In this document: piece by piece, positions 9,738 to 16,681 of the stretch
Layout of the letters: each line of letters begins with the position of its first letter
Numbering within the stretch: the stretch's first letter is position 1
DNA from: an uncultured Flavobacteriia bacterium
GTDB lineage: Bacteria > Bacteroidota > Bacteroidia > Flavobacteriales_D > Crocinitomicaceae
NCBI GenBank assembly: GCA_903873915.1
Contig: CAIQQH010000089.1
Location: forward strand, 1-35,457
DNA: 35,457 nucleotides
Direction of reading: 5' to 3'
Translations under genes and position numbers: made by a program
The notes under the pieces: generated by a model
What the model was told of the DNA's origin: nothing
The model's database searches: none
What the model saw: only the letters and a program-made list of their open reading frames with translations

Positions 9738-10811
9738 ATGAAAACACGACTGATACTGCTCTTCGCTTCGTTTTCCCTGCTTTTAACCCTTGGCTGTGAG
9801 CTAAGTACTAAGCGCTTTTCCTCTCAAGGACTTACTGTTACAGGTAATATTGGAGAAATCCTCGTTGTGTGCGACAAAGGAATTTGGGATTCACAAATTA
9901 AAAATTACTTGGATACGGGCTTAACACGTTGGATTATGCCTTATTTCCCAGATGTAGCCACATTTGAGTTGGTTCATAAAACACCTGAGTTGTTCGATCA
10001 AGGGGTTAAACGCTTCAGAAACACGCTGTTCATTACCATTGACCCTGAGTTTAAAGGAAAAAAGCCGCGCATTGAAAAACGAATGAATGTCTGGGCACAT
10101 GGGCAAATTGTCATCGATATCATTGGGAAAGATTACAATCAAGTCCTTGCTGTCTGTGCGGAAGGCTTGGACGCCGTTCATACTGAATTCGATCAGATGG
10201 AGTGGAGACGCATTCTTCGAAACTTTAGCAGTGAGGTAAATGTCAATGTAGACAAAGAAATTAAAAAGAACTTTGGGCTGAAGTTGGCTCTGCCGGATGG
10301 CGCAAAAATTGTGACTAAACGTGCGAATTTTTACCGCATCGAGTTTCCAAGTGCATCGCGGCCAATTGAATTTGTGGGGACAGGAACTCAAGACGAAGGA
10401 ACGGTTTACTCAGGATTAATGATTTACCAATACGATTTCAATGACTCGAATCAATTTGTTTTAGAGAATTTATTGATGGCGCGAGATACAATGTTGAAAT
10501 ACAATGTTCCACACGAAACGGAAGGCTTGTATATGGGGACGCAATATGCGAAAATGGTCTATCCTGAAGGCAATACAATGCGCAATCAAAAAGGAACGCT
10601 GAAAGGGTATGAAATGCGAGGAATGTTTGTCTTCACGGGCCGCCCCATTCACGCTACTGGAGGAGCTTTTTGGTCTTTCCACTTTGTTCATCCAAACCGC
10701 AAAAAGATGATTTGTGTGAGTGGATATGTCGATGCACCCTCAACCACAAGTTGGACGCACCCTTTGCGCGAGATTCAAGCCATCTTGAAAAGCGTGGAAT
10801 TGGACAAATGA
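9738..10811 (+). CDS. DUF4837 family lipoprotein
   Basis: The 357-residue lipoprotein has a signal peptide ending in the lipobox LTLGC (lipidated Cys20). The mature part follows the Bacteroidota DUF4837 pattern: GNIGEILVVCDKGIWD near the N-terminus, FRNTLFITIDPEF, and the C-terminal GRPIHATGGAFWSFHFVHPN followed by CVSGYVDAP. The molecular function of the family is unknown to me. The window shows only that it is exported and sits in a run with cell-wall and LPS-type genes. Its stop overlaps the GT2 start in an ATGA, so the two are translationally coupled. Confidence 0.85.
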   Translation: MKTRLILLFASFSLLLTLGCELSTKRFSSQGLTVTGNIGEILVVCDKGIWDSQIKNYLDTGLTRWIMPYFPDVATFELVHKTPELFDQGVKRFRNTLFITIDPEFKGKKPRIEKRMNVWAHGQIVIDIIGKDYNQVLAVCAEGLDAVHTEFDQMEWRRILRNFSSEVNVNVDKEIKKNFGLKLALPDGAKIVTKRANFYRIEFPSASRPIEFVGTGTQDEGTVYSGLMIYQYDFNDSNQFVLENLLMARDTMLKYNVPHETEGLYMGTQYAKMVYPEGNTMRNQKGTLKGYEMRGMFVFTGRPIHATGGAFWSFHFVHPNRKKMICVSGYVDAPSTTSWTHPLREIQAILKSVELDK

Positions 10812-11566
10812 CAATCAGCGCCACCATTATAACGCTCAATGAAGAACGGAACATCGCGAGGTGTATTCAATCCTTGTTGCCTGTGGTGGATGAAATTCTA
10901 GTGCTTGATGCACATTCAAGCGACCGCACTGTAGAAATTGCCACATCCCTTGGCGCGAAAGTAAGTGTGAGAGATTGGGCCGGTTATTCGGCTTCAAAAA
11001 ATGCCATCAATGCGCTAGCTTCTTGCGATTATATCCTTTCGATAGATGCCGATGAAGCGCTGGACGAAGTACTTCAGCAAGAAATCATTCGGATTAAAAA
11101 ATCAAACGAGAACAAGGTGTATAGTCTAAACCGATTGACCAATTATTGTGGGAGGTGGATCCTTCATTCAGGCTGGTATCCTGATGTTAAAGTTCGCATC
11201 TTCCCCCGTATTGGTGTCAAGTGGGTGGGTGAATTTGTGCACGAAGAATTGGCATTTGAGCAAACGATGAACGTCGAACAGCTGGGAGGGCAACTAGAAC
11301 ATTATTCCTACTACAACGTTGTGGAACATCGTCAGCGGGCAGACAAGTACTCGTTGTTGACAGCGCGAAAAATGCATGAACAAGGAAAAAAAGCAGGTAT
11401 TCTAAAACCTTATTTAAGTGCTGCAGGACGTTTTTTCGCGATGTATGTCATCAAACTAGGGATCTTGGATGGGGCCATGGGATGGAAGATTGCAACGATT
11501 TCTGCTGCATCGAATGTATTGAAATATAAAGAATTAAGGAGATTGAACCGTGAAAATGCCGCTTGA
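10808..11566 (+). CDS. Glycosyltransferase family 2 (WaaE/KdtX-like)
   Basis: A 252-residue GT-A fold glycosyltransferase likely to add a sugar to lipopolysaccharide or a related glycan at the cytoplasmic membrane. Motifs: SATIITLNEERNIARC at the N-terminus, DAHSSDRT (34-41) for nucleotide-sugar binding and the metal-binding DADE (80-83). Two further segments typical of the WaaE/KdtX-like group are WILHSGWYPD and WVGEFVHEEL. The frame is open upstream to 10670, but the ATG at 10808, inside the ATGA overlap with the DUF4837 stop, gives the canonical N-terminus. Followed by an overlapping GT9 gene, which supports a role in LPS core assembly. The exact sugar cannot be told. Confidence 0.88.
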   Translation: MTISATIITLNEERNIARCIQSLLPVVDEILVLDAHSSDRTVEIATSLGAKVSVRDWAGYSASKNAINALASCDYILSIDADEALDEVLQQEIIRIKKSNENKVYSLNRLTNYCGRWILHSGWYPDVKVRIFPRIGVKWVGEFVHEELAFEQTMNVEQLGGQLEHYSYYNVVEHRQRADKYSLLTARKMHEQGKKAGILKPYLSAAGRFFAMYVIKLGILDGAMGWKIATISAASNVLKYKELRRLNRENAA

Positions 11567-12575
11567 TATACAACGAATTATCATTTCACGCACGGACAGT
11601 ATTGGAGATGTGATCTTGACTTTGCCCATGTGTGCCTGGTTGAAGTCCCAGTTTCCGGCATGTACCCTCATTTTCCTTGGTAAAGCGTATACAAAACCTG
11701 TTGTAGATTGCTATCCTGCCGTGGATGAATTTGTGGATTGGCAAGAGATCGAGTCCTTACCCAGTGCAGCCAAAGTTGCACGTTTGGCCGAATTGAACGC
11801 GGATGCAATTGTACATGTTTTTCCGGTGAAGGAAATTGCTTCATTGGCCAAAAAAGCAAAAATTCCCATGCGCATTGGGACATCCCACCGTGGATTTCAC
11901 TTATTGACCTGCAACCATCGGGTCAATTTTACGCGCAAACACTCGAATTTACACGAAGCACAATTGAACTTTGAATTGCTTCGCCCACTTGGATTGAACG
12001 ATATTCCATCGCTGAAAGATGTAAAGGAATATGGAAGTTTATTTAAGCCCGTTTCCGTTGACTTGCCTCAAGAAGTGAATGCGCTTGTCAATGATTCTTC
12101 GAAAACGGTTATTCTTCACCCAAAGTCACAAGGTAGCGCGTTAGAGTGGCCTTTGGAACGCTACATGGTCTTGGCTTCTTTCTTGGCAAATGAGGGAACA
12201 ACAGTACTATTTACTGGAACTCAAAATGAAGGCGATCAGTTTCGCGCATTCATTCCCTCACACGAACGTATAGTGGACCTCACGGGTAAATTGTCCTTAT
12301 CGGAGTTTATCGTGCTCATATCAAAGGTGGGCGCCTTGGTGGCATGCTCTACAGGTCCTTTGCACATTGCGGGGGTGTGTGGAACTCGTGCTGTCGGATT
12401 GTACTCCCCGCGAAAGCCTATTCATCCAGGAAGATGGCAACCTATTGGAAAACATATCAATATCTTAGTCTATAACGAGGATTGTCCTCAATGCAAGAAG
12501 GGGAAAAAGTGCCTCTGCGTGCAGGATATTTCTGTTGAACAAGTTGTTGCTGCGCTCACTTCCCCTGCGAAATGA
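11556..12575 (+). CDS. Glycosyltransferase family 9 (heptosyltransferase-like)
   Basis: About 339 residues with the GT9 (ADP-heptose:LPS heptosyltransferase) layout. It has an N-terminal IIISRTDSIGDVILTLPM, where the D in SIGD is the family catalytic residue. Later come ILHPKSQGSALEWPLERY, a donor-binding segment VDLTGKLSLSEFIVLI, and ACSTGPLHIAGVCGT. The C-terminus has a CPQCKKGKKCLC cysteine cluster that could bind metal. Such clusters occur in some GT9 proteins. GTG at 11550 is an alternative start two codons upstream. Overlaps the GT2 gene by 11 bases and the next gene by 4, forming one transcription unit. Confidence 0.88.
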   Translation: MPLDIQRIIISRTDSIGDVILTLPMCAWLKSQFPACTLIFLGKAYTKPVVDCYPAVDEFVDWQEIESLPSAAKVARLAELNADAIVHVFPVKEIASLAKKAKIPMRIGTSHRGFHLLTCNHRVNFTRKHSNLHEAQLNFELLRPLGLNDIPSLKDVKEYGSLFKPVSVDLPQEVNALVNDSSKTVILHPKSQGSALEWPLERYMVLASFLANEGTTVLFTGTQNEGDQFRAFIPSHERIVDLTGKLSLSEFIVLISKVGALVACSTGPLHIAGVCGTRAVGLYSPRKPIHPGRWQPIGKHINILVYNEDCPQCKKGKKCLCVQDISVEQVVAALTSPAK

Positions 12576-13384
12576 GGACGTTCATCCTGCAGCTAAGCCG
12601 CATCAATTTCTTCGTGGCAATGGGAGCAGGGGTATTGGCCTTGGGTTGGTGTAGCTTTTTAGGCCTAGATGATGCGTTCATTTTTTCTGGTTTGATCACC
12701 TTTTCTGTTTGTAGCGTGTACACCGCACACCGCATCTACAAGTGCGAACGAAAGCTCAGTCAAGCGGAAATGAATGACTGGTACGCGAAAAATAAAGCAC
12801 TTGTAAAAACGACATTCTTCATGTCGTGTCTGATGATGCTCATGTGCTTAAGGATGTTAAATCTGACTTTCAGTCAATACCTTTTGCTTGGCATAGGAGC
12901 CCTCTTTTCGACTTGGTATGTTGTCCCCATTTTCTCATTTCGCTTGCGTGAAATTTCCTTGATCAAAGCACCGCTTGTTGCACTGGTTTGGACCGGAATT
13001 CTCGTTGTATTTCCTCAACTAGAATCGGTGTATTTCAAACTAGATTTTATAGCGTTTGCCCCTGCCTTCTTTTGTTACTTCTTAGCCCTTACCATTCCCT
13101 TCGATGTTCGAGATTTGTCCCTGGACGCAACAACGCAAGATACGATACCTATGGTGCTAGGCGTCGGAAAATCCCGTTGGTTTGCAGGGATCCTTTTGGT
13201 AGTTTCTATACTTATAATCGCAAAGATCAATCAAAATTCTTGGTTAATGTTCCTTTTGATTCCAAGTTACGTGATTACGGCGGTGTTTATTTTCGCCACA
13301 AAGGAAGACCGAAAGGATGTCTTTTACGCTGGGCTGGATGCAACGATGGTACCAGTAGGCGTTGCATTTTATCTGGCGAGTTAA
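12572..13384 (+). CDS. UbiA-like polytopic membrane protein
   Basis: The 270-residue protein has about eight hydrophobic segments and the shape of the UbiA prenyltransferase superfamily. The second Asp-rich motif is recognisable (IPFDVRDLSLD, near 190-200). The usual first NDxxDxxxD motif is replaced by VYTAHRIYKCER, which makes classic prenyl-diphosphate chemistry uncertain. Similar proteins recur in Bacteroidota as uncharacterised UbiA-like proteins. It starts at ATG 12572, inside the GT9 stop (ATGA), and ends 10 bp from the convergent radA stop with no obvious terminator. It could act on an isoprenoid carrier linked to glycan export, but that is a guess from position alone. Confidence 0.7.
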   Translation: MRTFILQLSRINFFVAMGAGVLALGWCSFLGLDDAFIFSGLITFSVCSVYTAHRIYKCERKLSQAEMNDWYAKNKALVKTTFFMSCLMMLMCLRMLNLTFSQYLLLGIGALFSTWYVVPIFSFRLREISLIKAPLVALVWTGILVVFPQLESVYFKLDFIAFAPAFFCYFLALTIPFDVRDLSLDATTQDTIPMVLGVGKSRWFAGILLVVSILIIAKINQNSWLMFLLIPSYVITAVFIFATKEDRKDVFYAGLDATMVPVGVAFYLAS

Positions 13385-13394
13385 TCCGATCTTA

Positions 13395-14756
13395 CTAGGT
13401 AAAAAGCTCCTTTACCACTTCATCCAATTTCCCACAAAAAACAAGTTTAATCTTGTAATTTTTCTGCTCGATTCCCTTGCAATATTTTGAGAGTATGATG
13501 CGTTCGAATCCAAGTTTTTCGGCTTCAGAAATTCGCTGATCAATGCGGTTCACTGGACGCACTTCTCCCGAAAGACCAACTTCCGCTGAAAGGGCTGTTT
13601 TATTATGAATCGGTAAGTCTATGTTTGACGAAAGTACCGCAGCAACCACCGCCAAATCAATCGCTGGGTCATCTACTTTAATTCCCCCCGCAATGTTTAG
13701 AAACACATCTTTTGCCCCGAGTTTAAAGCCGCATCGTTTTTCCATGACGGCAAGCAGCATGTTCAAGCGCTTGCTGTCAAATCCGGTGGAAGAGCGCTGA
13801 GGGGTTCCGTATGCGGCAGTGCTAACAAGGGCTTGAACTTCAATCAACATTGGACGAATTCCTTCTAGTGTGGCCGCGATAGAAATTCCGCTGAGTGAAT
13901 TATCGGTGTTGGTGATTAGAATTTCAGATGGATTTTCCACTTGGCGCAATCCGCTACCAATCATCTCATAGATGCCCAATTCATTCGTGCTACCGAAGCG
14001 ATTTTTCATGGAGCGCAACAAGCGATACACATGATTTCGATCGCCTTCAAATTGGAGCACTGCATCCACCATGTGCTCAAGTACTTTCGGCCCAGCTAGC
14101 GATCCTTCCTTGGTGATGTGACCAATCAAGAATACGGGAACTCCCGTTTGTTTGGCATAGCGTAACAATTGGGCCGTACATTCGCGTACCTGTGAAATAC
14201 TGCCGGGCGAACTTTCAATTTGTGTGGAGTACAGTGTTTGAATTGAATCAATCACCACCAACTCTGGATTTGTTTCCTCGGCCTGCTTGAAAATGTTTTG
14301 AATGTTTGTTTCTGTCAGGATGTAGCACTGTTGATTTAGTGTACCCACGCGTTCAGCGCGCATTTTGATTTGCTGTTCACTTTCTTCTCCTGAAACATAA
14401 AGCACGCGAAGAGTGGTTTCCGCAACAGCCAATTGAAGCAAAAGTGTCGATTTCCCAATACCCGGTTCTCCCCCAAAAAGGATCAATGATCCAGGCACCA
14501 GTCCACCTCCAAGCACACGGTTCAATTCGGCGTCTTTCAAGAAAATCCGCTCGTGTTCTTGTTTTTCAATGGATTGTAAGGTTTGTGGTTTTGCATTGCG
14601 CGATGAGGTGGAAAAAGCCACCACCGAAGGAATGTTCTTCTCAATCACTTCCTCCACAAAGGTGTTCCATTCGGCACAAGACGGACATTTCCCCAACCAT
14701 TTTGGGGTTTCATATCCGCAGTTTTGACAGAAATAAGCAGAACGCACTTTGGCCAT
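13395..14756 (-). CDS. radA: DNA repair protein RadA
   Basis: RadA (Sms) is a RecA-like hexameric helicase that drives branch migration during recombinational repair. The 453-residue protein carries all family marks: a C4 zinc finger (C10, C13, C24, C27, in FCQNCGYETPKWLGKCPSC), Walker A GGEPGIGKST (about 95-104), Walker B region LVVIDSIQTL, the RadA-specific KNRFG (251-255) and a C-terminal Lon-like domain (about 285-450). Length is typical. Convergent with the UbiA-like gene. The start ATG at 14756 is followed directly by the zinc finger. Confidence 0.97.
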   Translation of the reverse strand: MAKVRSAYFCQNCGYETPKWLGKCPSCAEWNTFVEEVIEKNIPSVVAFSTSSRNAKPQTLQSIEKQEHERIFLKDAELNRVLGGGLVPGSLILFGGEPGIGKSTLLLQLAVAETTLRVLYVSGEESEQQIKMRAERVGTLNQQCYILTETNIQNIFKQAEETNPELVVIDSIQTLYSTQIESSPGSISQVRECTAQLLRYAKQTGVPVFLIGHITKEGSLAGPKVLEHMVDAVLQFEGDRNHVYRLLRSMKNRFGSTNELGIYEMIGSGLRQVENPSEILITNTDNSLSGISIAATLEGIRPMLIEVQALVSTAAYGTPQRSSTGFDSKRLNMLLAVMEKRCGFKLGAKDVFLNIAGGIKVDDPAIDLAVVAAVLSSNIDLPIHNKTALSAEVGLSGEVRPVNRIDQRISEAEKLGFERIILSKYCKGIEQKNYKIKLVFCGKLDEVVKELFT

Positions 14757-14813
14757 TGATCGAAGTTTTTCCTAAAGATACATGTCAAGTTCTGACTGAC
14801 GATTGAAATGACA

Positions 14814-14844
14814 CAAAAAAAGCGGAAGAATTTCTTCTCCCGCT
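14814..14844 (-). terminator. Intrinsic terminator of the small secreted-protein gene
   Basis: Read on the minus strand, AGCGGGAGAAGAA pairs imperfectly with TTCTTCCGCT and is followed by a run of seven T (plus 14814-14820 are A). It lies 21 bp past the stop of the small gene at 14865-15050 and upstream of radA, which supports the small gene being a real, separate transcript. Confidence 0.65.
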
Positions 14845-14864
14845 TGATGTATGGTGGATGTACT

Positions 14865-15050
14865 TTATCCGGCGTAGCACTGACGTGCCCAATTCTTACA
14901 TGCCTTCTTGCGCTTTTTGTTTTTGCGTTTCTTTTTGTCCACGCGTGTGCTGACTTCTGTTTGATCACTTTTTGTAAGGCCTTGATTTAGCTCATTGGCG
15001 TTTAACGATAGCGTTAAAAAAAGGACTGCTGTGGTGAGTATAAGTTTCAT
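14865..15050 (-). CDS. Small basic secreted protein, function unknown
   Basis: From the ATG at 15050 the product is 61 residues: a signal peptide (MKLILTTAVLFLTLSLNA), a short polar stretch, then a strongly basic tail with VDKKKRKNKKRKKACKN and a closing ARQCYAG. Two cysteines seven residues apart could form a disulphide once exported. The frame is open to 15092, but the inner ATG places the signal peptide at the N-terminus. A terminator follows within 21 bp. I do not recognise a named family. Its high Lys/Arg content suggests binding to nucleic acid or anionic surface polymer, which is only a guess. Confidence 0.6.
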   Translation of the reverse strand: MKLILTTAVLFLTLSLNANELNQGLTKSDQTEVSTRVDKKKRKNKKRKKACKNWARQCYAG

Positions 15051-15169
15051 TCTTTCCTGATTTCGTTTGTTAGTTGTGATTCTCAAACGCACGCATTAAA
15101 AAAAAGTTACTTTCTTATTCAATTGGAAATTTATTCGCTTGTCTCATCCGTTTTTTAGACCTTCGTGGC

Positions 15170-15763
15170 GTGTCAGATTTCCTTCATCGCCTCCTAAGTA
15201 TTTTTGCATCTACCAGCATCATGGAATGGGTAGCTTTTTCATTTGGGGTGCTCTATGTGATTTTCATGGCTTGGGAACGCACTGTTGCGTGGGGATGTGC
15301 ATTAATCAGCTCATTGGCCTATGTCTATGTTTGTTTCACTACTGAACTTTTTCTTGAATCCATTTTGCAGTTTTTTTATGCAGGAATGGGTATTTATGGG
15401 TGGATTACATGGTCGAAGCGCAGTTCTGAGGAGTGGATTCCCATTCATTGGCGGCTTAAAAATCACCTCGTTTTCTTGCTGATCGGCGTGGTGCTTTCGT
15501 TTGTTGTGGGTCTGTTTTTCGACCTGCGCACCACACAAGTGAATCCGTACATGGACGCAGGAATCACGGTTTTTAGTCTGACGGCTACATTTTTATCGGT
15601 AAAAAAGGTGGTAGAAAATTGGTATTATTGGTTGGTCATTGATGCATTTTCGCTCTATTTGTATGGTGCTCAGGCCTTGTATGTTTCTGCTTTGTTGTTT
15701 CTGCTTTACATGGTGTTTTCGGTGGTGGGGTTGGTGAAGTGGAGAAGGAGAATTAAAGATTAA
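15170..15763 (+). CDS. pnuC: PnuC-family vitamin/nicotinamide riboside transporter
   Basis: An inner-membrane facilitator of the PnuC family, about 197 residues with seven hydrophobic helices. Family marks are the YVYVCFTTELFLESILQFFY and GIYGWITW segments and, near the C-terminus, NWYYWLVIDAFSLYLYG. Family members move nicotinamide riboside (PnuC), thiamine (PnuT) or riboflavin (PnuX), and the substrate is trapped by a kinase in the cell. The NadR-like kinase gene downstream argues for nicotinamide riboside. The TPP riboswitch nearby leaves thiamine possible. The start is either GTG 15170 or ATG 15221 (MEWVAFSFGV). Family members often have a short N-terminal extension, so I keep the longer form. 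Confidence 0.88.
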   Translation: MSDFLHRLLSIFASTSIMEWVAFSFGVLYVIFMAWERTVAWGCALISSLAYVYVCFTTELFLESILQFFYAGMGIYGWITWSKRSSEEWIPIHWRLKNHLVFLLIGVVLSFVVGLFFDLRTTQVNPYMDAGITVFSLTATFLSVKKVVENWYYWLVIDAFSLYLYGAQALYVSALLFLLYMVFSVVGLVKWRRRIKD

Positions 15764-15960
15764 GAATGAAAAATTAAAAATGAAGAATGACCTTCTACGC
15801 TCGTTAAGCTTCGAAGGTTGAAAATTGAAAATTGAAAATTTGATCACTTCGTGAATTTGTTCCTTTCAGGAATTTGCTTTAAAGTCCGCCGTGGCGGGAT
15901 GCCTGCGGGAATGGAAGTTGAGAATGAAGGATTAAAAATAGAGAAATAGCGTTTATTCCC
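15764..15960. repeat. Island of short tandem and palindromic intergenic repeats
   Basis: Between pnuC and the NadR-like gene lie, in order: A-rich GAATGAAAAATT-like words; ACCTTC...GAAGGT inverted arms (15790-15818); three tandem copies of TGAAAAT (15819-15839); CAC-TTC-GTG and TTCC-TTTCA-GGAA mini-hairpins; and CCGCC-GTG-GCGG followed by GATGCCTGCGGG (about 15890-15911). The last word resembles GC-rich intergenic repeats often seen in Bacteroidota. No gene fits. The insertions separate two genes that would otherwise form an operon. Confidence 0.6.
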
Positions 15961-15963
15961 AAA

Positions 15964-16473
15964 ATGAAAAGAATAGCATTCACAGGTCCGGAATCATCCG
16001 GGAAAACGATTATTGCGAAACGATTTGCCACGCATGTGGATGGAACTTATTTGGAAGAATTTGCGCGGACGTATTTGGAGCAGCGGAACGGTCACTACGA
16101 TGAAGCCGATTTGCTGACGATCGCTCAAGGTCAGTGGGCGCTGTGGAAGGAAACAAATGGAATTCTTATTGCCGACACGGAAATGTTGGTGCTCAAGGTG
16201 TGGTCTGAAGTGCGTTTTGGCCGAACCAATTCTTTTATTGAAGAGGCCTTGATGACTCAAAATTTTGACCATTATTTTTTGTGTTATCCAGATCTCCCAT
16301 GGGAACCAGATCCTCTGCGCGAACACCCAGAACAGCGCATGGTCTTGTTTGACCTGTATCGAAAGAAACTTGTCGCTTTAAATTTCCCGTTTACTGTCCT
16401 CAAAGGTTCAGTTGATGAGCGACTTATGACATGTGATGATATTTTCTCAGTGCTGGTCGGGAAAAATTTATAA
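15964..16473 (+). CDS. NadR-like ATPase/kinase (AAA_28), probable ribosylnicotinamide kinase
   Basis: The 169-residue protein corresponds to the C-terminal kinase domain of NadR, without the adenylyltransferase or DNA-binding parts. It has Walker A GPESSGKT at 8-15, then YLEEFARTYLEQRNGHYDEADL, a Walker B-like ILIADTEML, and a later LCYPDLPWEPDPLREHPEQR segment that matches the substrate-side loop of the family. It likely phosphorylates nicotinamide riboside after uptake by PnuC, trapping it and feeding NAD synthesis. In some Bacteroidota such genes lie in thiamine-regulated loci, so a role in thiamine salvage cannot be excluded. It ends 43 bp before the TPP riboswitch. Confidence 0.85.
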   Translation: MKRIAFTGPESSGKTIIAKRFATHVDGTYLEEFARTYLEQRNGHYDEADLLTIAQGQWALWKETNGILIADTEMLVLKVWSEVRFGRTNSFIEEALMTQNFDHYFLCYPDLPWEPDPLREHPEQRMVLFDLYRKKLVALNFPFTVLKGSVDERLMTCDDIFSVLVGKNL

Positions 16474-16516
16474 GGAAAAGCCGCAACGCAATCCAAATCT
16501 ATCAGTAATTTTATAC

Positions 16517-16600
16517 CGTCTCTAAGGGGTGCCCTACTTTTCGGGCTGAGATCATACCCATTGAACCTGTTCAGGATAATGCCTGCGGAGGGAAGATGAC
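16517..16600 (+). promoter_or_regulatory. TPP (thiamine pyrophosphate) riboswitch, THI element
   Basis: The conserved THI-box words are present in order: GGGGTGCC (16526-16533), GGGCTGAGATCATACCC (16543-16559), then GAACCTGTTCAGGATAATGC (16563-16582) and CGGAGGGAAGA. P1 closes by GTCTCT pairing with AGA-T-GAC. It binds thiamine pyrophosphate and normally shuts off the downstream gene when the cofactor is plentiful. A possible expression platform is the CACGGA-TGT-TCCGTG hairpin at 16604-16618. It has no T-run, so control could be translational. It precedes the TonB receptor start by 81 nt. Confidence 0.95.
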
Positions 16601-16681
16601 AGCCACGGATGTTCCGTGTGACAAGTTTTACAGTTTACCATCAGGAATTTACCCCTTGTTCTTGTTTTATTTTGAAAAAAG

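Noticed and set aside
14645-14968. Minus-strand frame of 107 codons across the radA start
   Set aside because: It overlaps radA and the small secreted gene in a different frame and crosses the terminator at 14814-14844.
16604-16618. Terminator after the TPP riboswitch
   Set aside because: The CACGGA/TCCGTG stem is short and lacks a T-run, so I list it only as a possible part of the expression platform.
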